Shown here piece by piece: positions 43,413 to 52,200 of a DNA stretch of 64,000 nucleotides. The DNA is from Anaerotruncus sp. G3(2012) (GTDB taxonomy: Bacteria; Bacillota; Clostridia; Oscillospirales; Ruminococcaceae). The notes beneath the pieces are model-generated. The model saw only the letters and a list, made by a program, of their open reading frames with translations. It was not told the origin of the DNA and did not search any database. Each line of letters begins with the position of its first letter. The stretch's first letter is position 1. Location: the NCBI RefSeq assembly GCF_000403395.2, contig NZ_KE159657.1:821091-885090 (forward strand). Direction: 5' to 3'. A program made the position numbers and the translations under genes.

Positions 43413-44543
43413 ATGCTGCAATTTGAAGAGCTGCGACTCCGTCTGAGCGCACGCGAGGACGAGGTACAGGAATACCGGCAGGCGATCGGTTATGAGGGGC
43501 TTCAGCGCAAGCTGGCCGAGCTTGAAGAGAAAACCACTGTGCCGGGGTTTTGGAATGATGTGGAAAAATCCCAGAAAAACCAGCTTGAGACCGCAAAAGT
43601 CAAAGCGAAGCTTGCAAGTTATGACGATCTGTCGGCCCTCTATGAGGACACCCTGACCCTGATCGAGCTGGGCAACGAGGAGGAAGACGAGAGCGTCTAT
43701 CCAGAAGCACTCTCTGATGTGGAGCGGTTCGAAAAGATGCTGGAAACCCAGAAGCTTACCACGCTGTTGACTGGGCAGTACGACGCAAACAATGCGATCG
43801 TGACCTTCCATGCAGGAGCCGGCGGGACCGAGGCGCAGGACTGGGCGCAGATGCTCTATCGCATGTATACCCGCTGGGCGGAGCGCCATGGCTTTACCTA
43901 TAAGATTCTGGACTATTTGGATGGGGATGAAGCGGGGCTGAAAAGTGCGTCGATCATGATTGAAGGGGAGAATGCTTATGGCTTTTTGCGTTCGGAAAGC
44001 GGGGTGCACCGTCTGGTGCGGATTTCCCCGTTCGATTCGTCCGGCCGGCGCCACACCTCGTTTTCCTCGGTTGAGGTTCTACCCGAGCTGAGTGAGGACA
44101 CAACGGTTGAAATCCGTCCGGAGGACATCAAAATGGATGTGTTCCGGTCGTCTGGCGCGGGCGGACAGCACATCAACAAGACTTCTTCCGCAGTACGTCT
44201 GACCCATCTGCCGACTGGGATTGTTGTTGCTTGCCAGAACGAGCGCAGTCAGCTTCAAAACCGAGCAATGTGTATGAAGATGCTAACCGCAAAGCTAATC
44301 GAAATCAAGGAGCGCGAGCACCTAGCGAATATTCAGGAGATCAAAGGGGAGCAGGCGCAGATTGCATGGGGCAGCCAGATTCGTTCCTATGTATTTATGC
44401 CGTACACCCTGGCGAAGGACACGCGGACCAAATTTGAGAACAGCAATATCAATGCGGTGATGGACGGTGATCTGGATGGTTTTATCAACGCCTATTTGAA
44501 GGCTGCAAGCCTAGGAACTCTGGGCCAACCTGCCGATGATTGA
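43413..44543 (+). CDS. prfB: Peptide chain release factor 2
   Basis: This 376-residue factor terminates translation at UGA and UAA. The RF2-type tripeptide SPF lies in RLVRISPFDSSGRRHTSF, and the peptidyl-tRNA hydrolysis motif GGQ is in SSGAGGQHINKTSSAVR. The frame is continuous: there is no in-frame UGA near codon 25, so the programmed +1 frameshift seen in many prfB genes is absent. The frame extends upstream to 43236 through the promoter, but the ATG at 43413 with AAGGAG upstream starts the family sequence (LQFEELRLRLSAREDEVQEY). Confidence 0.95.
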   Translation: MLQFEELRLRLSAREDEVQEYRQAIGYEGLQRKLAELEEKTTVPGFWNDVEKSQKNQLETAKVKAKLASYDDLSALYEDTLTLIELGNEEEDESVYPEALSDVERFEKMLETQKLTTLLTGQYDANNAIVTFHAGAGGTEAQDWAQMLYRMYTRWAERHGFTYKILDYLDGDEAGLKSASIMIEGENAYGFLRSESGVHRLVRISPFDSSGRRHTSFSSVEVLPELSEDTTVEIRPEDIKMDVFRSSGAGGQHINKTSSAVRLTHLPTGIVVACQNERSQLQNRAMCMKMLTAKLIEIKEREHLANIQEIKGEQAQIAWGSQIRSYVFMPYTLAKDTRTKFENSNINAVMDGDLDGFINAYLKAASLGTLGQPADD

Positions 44544-44571
44544 CCGGTTTATCTGACCTCTGGAATATATA

Positions 44572-44618
44572 TCCCCCCCTTGGGATTGGAACCTTCTCCG
44601 ATCTCAAGGGGGGATTTT
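44572..44618 (+). terminator. Terminator of prfB
   Basis: ATCCCCCCTTG and CAAGGGGGGAT form an 11-bp stem with a 22-base loop containing its own small hairpin. ATTTTAC follows. Confidence 0.8.
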
Positions 44619-44769
44619 ACATAGTGGTAGACAAGAAATCGCAGCAAGGCGCTTTTACAATATTTAAAAAGGGTTCGAAGAACCCCCTCCTAAAAAGCGC
44701 TTTCTTTTACTTTGAATCAAGAGCACCACGTTACAAAGGTTGATTTTTCATACTGCTGAGACAGCAAGA

Positions 44770-44800
44770 AGGGGTCTTTCTATCTTGTAGAAAGACCCCT
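44770..44800. terminator. Hairpin terminator after the small Cys-rich membrane protein
   Basis: A 13-bp stem (AGGGGTCTTTCTA / TAGAAAGACCCCT) with a 5-base loop lies just beyond the minus-strand stop at 44810. TTCTTGCTG follows on that strand. Confidence 0.8.
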
Positions 44801-44809
44801 CGAAAGGTT

Positions 44810-44965
44810 TTAAGATTGTTCCGCGTCCTCGCGCATCCGGTGGCAGCGGCCACATTTGGTACAGCCACCCTTATGGCATCTGGATTTCGCTTTATCCATC
44901 ACGACGCAGGCATAGATACCTACCACGACTGCGAAGATCAGCAGAATCCATCCCCCAATTCCCAT
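44810..44965 (-). CDS. FeoB-associated Cys-rich membrane protein-like peptide
   Basis: This 51-residue protein starts with MGIGGWILLIFAVVVGIYAC, one membrane helix near the N-terminus. It continues with a Cys-rich cytoplasmic tail: CHKGGC, then CTKCGRCH, and a charged end. This is the layout of the FeoB-associated Cys-rich membrane protein family (Pfam virus-attachment p12 type), normally encoded beside ferrous iron transporters. No feoA or feoB is visible nearby. AGGAGGCGAACACA precedes the ATG at 44965. It was found by direct translation, as it is too short for most gene callers. Confidence 0.8.
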   Translation of the reverse strand: MGIGGWILLIFAVVVGIYACVVMDKAKSRCHKGGCTKCGRCHRMREDAEQS

Positions 44966-45021
44966 TGTGTTCGCCTCCTCATGACTTCTTATTTCGTAGC
45001 GCGCAAGCAGGGGATATCCGA

Positions 45022-46773
45022 TTAGTCGATCTCCAGACGGTTGCGGCGCTCCTGTTTTCTAGACCATTTTTCGTTGTTGCGGCGGTGGCCCCGGCGGGAC
45101 GGCTTCCCACTCAACCGGTCACGGGAAGCAAAGGGGGCTTCCGCTGAACGGGGACGTCGATTCCCCTGAAAGGCAGGGCGCGGTTTTTCCGTCGAGAGGG
45201 TGAAATGGGTCTCGCATCCCCGAATCCGCACACTGGACATTTCATTGAGGACGGTAAGTGCATCATTTTCAAACATTTCAATCAGGGTATGGTCGTCAAA
45301 AATGTCAATCCTGCCGATCGAACGGGAGGGGAGTCCGGTAGAATCCACGATGGCGCCGACAATAAAATTAGCTCCAATTCGATTGGCGCTTCCAATGTCT
45401 GCGTTGAGTACCACCCGTTTGCCACCCCGCCTGGAAGAATCCGCAGAAACAGTGGCTTTCACCACAGGAATCGTCTTTTTCTCACTGGAAGAAATAATCT
45501 GTGCAAGTGCGCAGGCGACATCGCGCAGGCCGCAACCCTGATTCTGAAGAATTTCGTCTATCTGCCCACCAAACGCCTCGTATCCTCCTGACTCGAGTGT
45601 CTGAGCCACCTTGGCGGAAAAATGCTCCTGCCGTCTGCGCAGAATATCTTCCGCTGAGGGGAGTGGCGCTTCCCGGATGTCTGCATTGATGTACCGGCGC
45701 AGCTCTTTCATCGTATTGAGCTGCCGGAAACCACACACAAGCGTATGGCTGGTCCCGCTTTTTCCTGCCCGTCCGGTGCGGCCAATTCGGTGGATATAGT
45801 ACTCAAACTCCTGTGGAATGTCAAAGTTGTAAACCGCTTCAATGTCTTCGACGTCAATTCCTCTGGCCGCCACATCGGTCGCAACCAGAATGCTCGCCTT
45901 TCCATTACGAAAACTCTGCATCACCTGTGTGCGGCCGGACTGCTTCATGTCTCCATGTAGGCCGAGCGCCTGAAATCCTCGATCACCCAGATACTGCACC
46001 AGATCATCTACCATCGACTTGGTGTTGCAGAAGATCACCGACCGGCTTGGCTCCTGCATCTGGAGAAGGAGGTTGATCGCGTCCATTTTACGGGATTGCG
46101 GTACCTGGTAAAAATACTGGTCGATCGTTTCGATTGTTTTCTGTGGGGTCCGGATATGGACAGTCTGCGGATCTTTCAGAAACTCGGAAGTGATCTTCAA
46201 GATTGTGGGTGGCATCGTGGCTGAGAAAAGAACCGTCTGCCGGTCTTCCGGAGTCGCCGAAAGGATCGACTGGATATCTTCCAGAAATCCCATATTGAGC
46301 ATCTCGTCCGCCTCGTCCAAAACCACCATTTTAAGAGTATCAAGCCTGAGAGTGCGGCGGCGCATGTGGTCCATCACCCGCCCCGGTGTGCCGATAACAA
46401 TGTTGGCGGTGCGAAGCTGGGTGATTTGAGCATCCATCGGCGCGCCACCATAAACTGCCGCGACCGAAATACCGGTTTTGTATTTTGCATATTTGCGCAT
46501 TTCCTCGGAAATCTGCATTGCAAGTTCACGGGTAGGGGAGAGCACCAGGACCTGTGCGCGACGATCTCCTCCAGACACCCGTTCAACTGCGGGGATACCG
46601 AATGCGGCAGTTTTACCGGTTCCGGTACTGCTGCGGCCGATTACGTCCAACCCCTGCATCAATAATGGGATTGCTCCCGCTTGAATGCCGGTTGCTTCGG
46701 TATAATTCATGTCGCTGACTGCCCGGCAGAGTTCGGGAGAAAGCCCGATACTTTCAAATAGGGTATTGCTCAT
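45022..46773 (-). CDS. DEAD-box ATP-dependent RNA helicase
   Basis: This 583-residue helicase belongs to the CshA/DeaD/DbpA group. Motif Q is near TEATGIQAGAIPLL, motif I is STGTGKTAA, II is VLDEADEML and III is FSATMP. VI is HRIGRTGRAGKSG. A DbpA-like RNA-binding domain follows at about 440-515 (VLNADIGSANRIGANFIVGA, SIGRIDIFDDHTLIEM), which in DbpA targets 23S rRNA. The C-terminus is a basic Arg/Gly/Ser tail. The frame runs to 46908, but MSNTLFESIGLSPELCRAV at 46773, after GAAAGTGAGAGATTT, is the family start. A long leader with a terminator lies upstream. Confidence 0.93.
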   Translation of the reverse strand: MSNTLFESIGLSPELCRAVSDMNYTEATGIQAGAIPLLMQGLDVIGRSSTGTGKTAAFGIPAVERVSGGDRRAQVLVLSPTRELAMQISEEMRKYAKYKTGISVAAVYGGAPMDAQITQLRTANIVIGTPGRVMDHMRRRTLRLDTLKMVVLDEADEMLNMGFLEDIQSILSATPEDRQTVLFSATMPPTILKITSEFLKDPQTVHIRTPQKTIETIDQYFYQVPQSRKMDAINLLLQMQEPSRSVIFCNTKSMVDDLVQYLGDRGFQALGLHGDMKQSGRTQVMQSFRNGKASILVATDVAARGIDVEDIEAVYNFDIPQEFEYYIHRIGRTGRAGKSGTSHTLVCGFRQLNTMKELRRYINADIREAPLPSAEDILRRRQEHFSAKVAQTLESGGYEAFGGQIDEILQNQGCGLRDVACALAQIISSSEKKTIPVVKATVSADSSRRGGKRVVLNADIGSANRIGANFIVGAIVDSTGLPSRSIGRIDIFDDHTLIEMFENDALTVLNEMSSVRIRGCETHFTLSTEKPRPAFQGNRRPRSAEAPFASRDRLSGKPSRRGHRRNNEKWSRKQERRNRLEID

Positions 46774-47018
46774 AAATCTCTCACTTTCTAAGTTTCTTTC
46801 AAAATGAAATAAAGATGGGTTATGTTGTTGTTTCGGATGGGGCCTGTTTAAAAACAGATAAACTGGAAATTTTTTCATAATGGACGGGCGGCACAAGGAG
46901 AAAAGCACAGAAATACTTTGTGTATTCCATGGATTTCCGACGCAGCAGATGCCGCTTTTTCAGAAAAAGACAGTTATTTGATTTTTTAAACAGCTCCTGA
47001 TTTTCGAAGCAGCCATTC

Positions 47019-47045
47019 AAAAAAAGCAAGGATAGATCTCCTTGC
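47019..47045 (-). terminator. Intrinsic terminator inside the helicase leader (possible attenuator)
   Basis: On the minus strand GCAAGGA-GATCTA-TCCTTGC is followed by seven T residues. No gene ends upstream of it on that strand, so it lies inside the untranslated leader of the DEAD-box gene, about 245 bases before the ATG. Confidence 0.75.
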
Positions 47046-47229
47046 CCGCCTGTAGACTGATTTTGAACGCGGTTGCCACGAAGCATCCGTTCTAGGTAAC
47101 ACAAGATTTTAAGATACTTTCGTATAATCATATCATAAAAAGAAAAGTTTGTCGCACCATTTTCAAAAAAACTTCCATGAAATTTTTAAAAATAAACCGC
47201 AGATAATTTGTGAATTATAACGGGGAAGC

Positions 47230-47258
47230 TTGTATTGAAATTCGGAAACTGGTAGAAT
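47230..47258 (+). promoter_or_regulatory. Sigma-A promoter of lemA
   Basis: TTGTAT (47230-47235) and TAGAAT (47253-47258) are 17 bases apart, about 38 bases before the ATG. Confidence 0.7.
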
Positions 47259-47295
47259 GAGAGCCGGACAGAATCTTAAAAAAGGAGGTTTCTCT

Positions 47296-47877
47296 ATGAA
47301 GAAAATGTCAACCGGAAAAATGATCTTGATTGTGGTTGCAGTTTTGGCGGTTGTAGTTGGAATGTCGCTGTTTGGCGCCTATAATGGTTTGGCCACCCTT
47401 CGCGAAACAGTGGATACCCAACAGTCCACAATCCAGACCCAGCTCCAGAGGCGGTCGGACCTGATCCCAAATCTGACCAGTACGGTCAAGAGTCTGACAA
47501 CGCATGAACAGTCTGTGATTGACAGCGTGACCGAAGCGCGTGCACAACTTGCTGGGGCCAGAGGGATGGAGGAGCTTGCTGCGGCGAATGACAACCTCAC
47601 CAGTGCACTTTCCCGCCTGATGGTCGTGGTTGAGAACTATCCAGACATCCAATCTACACCGGCGTATACTTCACTGATGGATGAGCTGGCAGGAACTGAA
47701 AACCGGATTGCAGCAGCGCGGATAGACTATAATGAAGCTGTGCAGAGATATAACCAAAAAGTGATAACATTTCCCAATAAGCTAATTGCAGGGTTATTTG
47801 GCTTTGAAAAGGCAGAATACTTTACAGCGCCTGAGTCTGCGCAGAATGTCCCGGATGTGGGATCATTGCTCGGATGA
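47296..47877 (+). CDS. lemA: LemA family membrane protein
   Basis: This 193-residue protein has an N-terminal membrane helix (about 8-28, ILIVVAVLAVVVGMSLFGAY). The LemA helical-bundle signature follows: YNGLATLRETVDTQQSTIQT, QLQRRSDLIPNLTSTVK, and the ending ITFPNKLIAGLFGFEKAEYF. Its function is unknown. lemA is typically next to a TPM/YgcG gene, as here. AAAGGAGGTTTCTCT precedes the ATG at 47296; the frame upstream to 47257 is discounted. Confidence 0.92.
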   Translation: MKKMSTGKMILIVVAVLAVVVGMSLFGAYNGLATLRETVDTQQSTIQTQLQRRSDLIPNLTSTVKSLTTHEQSVIDSVTEARAQLAGARGMEELAAANDNLTSALSRLMVVVENYPDIQSTPAYTSLMDELAGTENRIAAARIDYNEAVQRYNQKVITFPNKLIAGLFGFEKAEYFTAPESAQNVPDVGSLLG

Positions 47878-48013
47878 TAGCCAATACACTTCATTTTGAA
47901 ATGACAGGCAAAGTCCGCCAGGATACAAAGTGCGTCTGATGGCTATAGTAAATGAAAATAGGCTGCCGATAGCAGTATTCTGCGGCAAGGCGTTGTAGAT
48001 TTAAGTAGACTTG

Positions 48014-48038
48014 AAAAGAGCTAGGAATAGCTCTTTTC
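48014..48038 (+). terminator. Weak hairpin between lemA and the TPM gene
   Basis: AAAAGAGCTA / TAGCTCTTTT with a GGAA loop is followed only by CAATGG. It may be a partial terminator or attenuator. The surrounding 210 bases contain no gene. Confidence 0.45.
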
Positions 48039-48091
48039 AATGGCTTCCATGATTACCCGGTTTTTGGAAGTAGAGGGGGCAAAAGAGGATT

Positions 48092-48877
48092 GTGAAAAAA
48101 GCAAAGACAATAGTTGCAGGGCTGATAGCGGCAGCATTTTTTCTGTTCTGTGCCGCCGCTTACCCCGAGCCAACCGAGCAGTTCTATGCAAACGATTATG
48201 CAGAGGTGCTCTCCAATGAGACAGAATCCTATATCGTCAGCCAGTCCTCCTCTCTGGCGGAGCGGACTGGTGCACAAATTGTAGTGCTGACTGTCAAAAC
48301 ACTTGATGGTGAGCCGGCTGCACAGTATGCCCTCCACGCCGGACGTCAGTGGGGGATTGGAGATAAGGAGAAAAACAACGGGGTTTTGCTGCTGCTCTGC
48401 CCAGACGAAGGACAAATCTATACTGCGGTTGGCCGCGGTCTGGAAGGGGTGCTGAACGATGCGAAGGTCGGGCGGCTGATCGACCGATACGCGCTCGAAG
48501 ATTACCGGAATAAAGCCTTTGATGCAGGAACATTGCGGCTCTATCAGGCGTTGCTTTCAGAGGTTATGAAGGAGTACGGATTGGAGGATCTTCCAGAAAT
48601 GGAGCAAGGTTCTTCTGGTCTCAGCGCTGAGGATACATTCGATCTGGTTATGCTGATTGTTGTGCTTGTGCTTATCCTCGTCTTTTTGGTCAATGGCAAT
48701 GGACCACACAACAGATATCGCAGATGGCCACCGTTTACAGGCGGGGGCGGTTTTGGGAGCGGTGGCTTTGGCGGGTTCGGTGGAGGCGGATTCCACAGCG
48801 GCGGAGGCTTCTCCGGCGGAGGATTTTTCGGCGGGGGAGGGAGCTTCGGCGGAGGCGGCGCGGGCAGAAGATTCTAA
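48092..48877 (+). CDS. TPM-domain protein (YgcG family) with Gly-rich tail
   Basis: This 261-residue exported membrane protein has a signal peptide (about 1-22). The TPM domain (about 28-165) carries YANDYAEVLSNETESYI, GAQIVVLTVKTLDG, NNGVLLLLCPDEGQIYTAVG and GLEGVLNDAKVGRLIDRY. A membrane helix lies at about 188-206 (VMLIVVLVLILVFLV). The tail is Gly/Phe/Ser repeats (GGGFGSGGFGGFGGGGFHSG) typical of this family. It pairs with LemA. The GTG at 48092 follows AGAGGATT. Confidence 0.9.
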   Translation: MKKAKTIVAGLIAAAFFLFCAAAYPEPTEQFYANDYAEVLSNETESYIVSQSSSLAERTGAQIVVLTVKTLDGEPAAQYALHAGRQWGIGDKEKNNGVLLLLCPDEGQIYTAVGRGLEGVLNDAKVGRLIDRYALEDYRNKAFDAGTLRLYQALLSEVMKEYGLEDLPEMEQGSSGLSAEDTFDLVMLIVVLVLILVFLVNGNGPHNRYRRWPPFTGGGGFGSGGFGGFGGGGFHSGGGFSGGGFFGGGGSFGGGGAGRRF

Positions 48878-48969
48878 AAGGAAACCAGCTTCGCGTCCAA
48901 AACGATCTGTCGTCCCGGCCTTTCCACTTGGCGGCGGGCAGCAAAAAATGATTTGATGCAGACAAAAGG

Positions 48970-48997
48970 ACAGACGGGATGTTCCCGTCTGTTTTTA
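48970..48997 (+). terminator. Terminator after the lemA-TPM pair
   Basis: ACAGACGGGA / TCCCGTCTGT with a TGT loop is followed by TTTTAT. The rest of the gap to 49201 is AT-rich and holds only the next promoter. Confidence 0.88.
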
Positions 48998-49146
48998 TAT
49001 GTAATGGAAAATACCTTTACAGAATCCTTTTTTAAAAATGGAAAATTCAAGAATGGAAAGTTCTTTTGCTTTGCACTTTAGACAGAACAAAAGGTTGTTT
49101 TTTGTTAAAAGATTACAAAAAATGTCTGGAATAGGGTCGAACTTTG

Positions 49147-49155
49147 TGTTATACT
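49147..49155 (+). promoter_or_regulatory. Extended -10 promoter of the M60 peptidase operon
   Basis: TGTTATACT is an extended -10 (TG-n-TATACT). A -35 element is not clear. The ATG is 46 bases downstream, with a GAGGAGTAGAAACC ribosome site. Confidence 0.55.
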
Positions 49156-49201
49156 GTTTCTTGGCTTAGATTGCCGATCCCACGATAGAGGAGTAGAAAC
49201 C

Positions 49202-52200
49202 ATGAAACGAATGCTTACAGGGTTTTTGTCAGCGGCATTGGTTCTGTCTGGTTTTCCGCTGCCGGCCTATGCACAGGAGCCGCTTGAAGTCATCAATGTG
49301 ATGTCATCTCCAGCGCAGAATGCAGGGCGGTTGAGCGTTGTGCTGCAGATGGGTTACCGAGAAGCTGCCGAAACACTCGCAAAACGCAACCTTGCACTGA
49401 CATTGACAGGGGATAACAATGAGTCCTGCCGGCTTGAACTGAGCAAAATTGGCAGCGAGCAGAAGTTTTCATTTGGCGGAAAAGAAGCCAAAGTAAAGCT
49501 GACCTTACATAATCCACAGGATGTTCCGCTTGCTGGAAATGACAAGGTTGGATTTTATCTTCTGGAGTTTTTCGATCTGCCCCGAAATCTCAAATATCGG
49601 GTGAGTTTTGAGGGGGACGGATACAGCAGCTTCACCTCTCAGGAACTTTCGATCAACGAATACGTGCCGAAACTTTGTGTCAGTGCAGAGAGCGGCGGAT
49701 TTGCACTGGGGGATGTCACTGGTGACCAAAAGATTGACCAGACGGATTTCAGCAAGATATCTGCTGCACTTGGAAAGTCTTCTGGGGACGCTGATCTGAA
49801 CTTTGACGGAAAGGTAGATATTACAGATATTGCATTGGTTCACCATAACATGGGGGCCAAGCGCCCCGCAGAGGTTTACGAGGGTGCGATGGTCACAGCC
49901 GGGATTTTGGATACAGATGCCATCGCACAGGAGCTTTCGAAGAGCGGTGTCCAGCTTGAGGGCAGTCTGGAGGACCTGTTTGAGGATAACGGGCAGGCAG
50001 TAAAGCTAGTTAATACCAAAGGCGGGCCGCTCCAGATTCCCATTACCTTTGAGACGCCAAAAGTGATGGGGCAGATTGAGATTGTGTCCCCGTCGATCAA
50101 TGGAGCGCCCGAAAAGGGAAATGCGCAAATCGAATACGAGGACGGTACCACCGAGCAGATCACATTTGATAACACATCTCCTGCAGGGGCTCACGCTATT
50201 GAACGCAGCCCTGGGGATAGTACGGTCGTTATCAAGCTGAACAAGCGGGTGCCGGTAAAGAAAATCACGATCACAATTGAGAAGGTGATTGGGGAGAACG
50301 GCAAGGTCAGTTATACGGTCATTGAGAAGATCGAATTTTTGAGGGATATCATACCGGATAATATTGATCTTGGTGCGTCGATTCCCAAAAATGTTTACGC
50401 AGAACCAGGCGCCAAACAGGCATCGCTCACCTGGCGCGCGGTGGACAATGTGGATGGTTATATTGTAAAATACGGGCTTTCCGCAAATGCACTGAACAAG
50501 CAGCTCCGTGTCGGCACGAATGAAGCGGTCATCACTGGGCTGGAAAACCTCAAAACCTATTACTTTACGGTGTCAGCGTATAGCGGAGAATGGACGGGCG
50601 ACCCCTCTGCAACGGTAACCTGTGTTCCGCAGCCAAATAAGGCGCCGCTGCCCCCAGATAACCTTTCGTTGACGCCGGAAGACAGCGCAATCGTTGTGAA
50701 CTGGAAAAATGCAGAGGATGCGGAGTTCTACAACGTTTACTACAAGGCATCCTCTGAAAGTGAGTTTAAACTGGCAAAAGAGAAGCAGGCCGGTACTTCG
50801 TTCCGGGTCAGCGGTCTGACGAATGACGTATCCTATGATTTCTATGTCACAGCAGGCAATAAAATCGGATTCAGCAAGCCTTCCTTGACTGCGACTGGAA
50901 AACCGGAAAAAGAAACGTTAAAAATTCCTGAGCTGCCTACCCTCAACCGGATCCCTAATTCGGCGATCATTCGTGCGGAGTTGGAAAACAAGAACAATGT
51001 TTCCAGCGAATACGATGGAAAATTTGACATCAAGTGGGTCTACGACGGAGACTTTGAAACCCATTGGACTGCACGTGCTTGGTGGGAGAGCAGCAGAATC
51101 ACCTTTGAGTTTGACGAAGAGAAGAGCATGGACTACTTGATCTATGTTCCCCGTCTGAACAAAGGGTTCCCAGAGTCGCTCCAGCGGTATTCGATCGCAG
51201 CATGGGACAAGGATGGGAATATGACCTGGCTGACCGCTGATGAGGGCAAGCTGGGCAACCGTCCCGAAGGAAATGTGGGGAGCGCGCCGATTGTCAGGAA
51301 CAATCCAAAAGAGACCGGATATGCAATCCTGCCGTTTAAGCGCAACGACCATATCAAGAAGATTTCAGTGCTGGTGCGTCAGGGCGACGGTACACCGCAG
51401 CCTTCCTCGCTTGCTGAGATCGCGTTCTATACCTATGATGATATTGATGACAGCATCCGCAGCCTGTTTACCGACAATACCTACACAGCGGTGGCATCTG
51501 GGGCAACACAGGCCAAAATTGATGAACTGCGTGCCCGGCTTGAGAGTGGGGACGGCTATTACGTCAATAAGGAGATCCTGTTGGATGAGCTTTCGCTGGC
51601 GGAATCGCTGCTGAAGGGCGACAAGTCCGGGATTGGCGCGGTGATGGATCAGGTACAGTCACGCGACAGCTCGAGAGACCCGAAAAAGATCAATACCTTC
51701 CAGCCGCTCGGTGTGACCGCAGAGGCCGGAAAACAGATTGTAGTCTATGCACAGATTCCGGAAGGCGAGACGGTCAATTTGATCCCGACCCAGCATTTCG
51801 CAGAGGCCGCCAGATGGAGTGGAAGCGCAATCAAGCTGGAGAACGGGCGCAACATCATCACAATCCCGCGTCTGAACGATGTTTCTCCGCAGAAGGGCGG
51901 ATCACTCTATCTGCAATACAGCGGGTCGAAGGCCAGCGAGATCAAAATGCAGGTGCGCGGCGGGAACAAAATCCCGGTTCTTGAACTTTCCGATTGGCAT
52001 GAGATCGGGGAGAGCGAAGTAAAAGCGCGGATTTCCGCTTATGTGAGCGAGCTGGAAAGCTATTACACCTCGAAGTTGAGCGGAATGAACAATAATACTC
52101 TGCAAACCCATATCCTAAATGCGACCGAGATCGCTTTCCCACATGTGCTGCTTTCGCTGCCAGCCAGCCAGGTACGGGCCGGGCTTGGGTCGAACGGTGC

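Larger units (their letters stand above)
46774..47295. other. Divergent intergenic region: helicase leader (-) and lemA promoter (+)
   Basis: This 520-base region holds no recognised protein gene. A minus-strand frame of 103 codons (46820-47131) covers the helicase leader and its terminator hairpin, so it is judged non-coding. The minus side contains an AT-rich possible promoter (TATGATATGATTAT near 47130) and the hairpin at 47019-47045. Confidence 0.5.

Noticed and set aside
46820..47131. 103-codon minus-strand frame upstream of the helicase
   Set aside because: It spans an intrinsic terminator in the helicase leader and has no family features.
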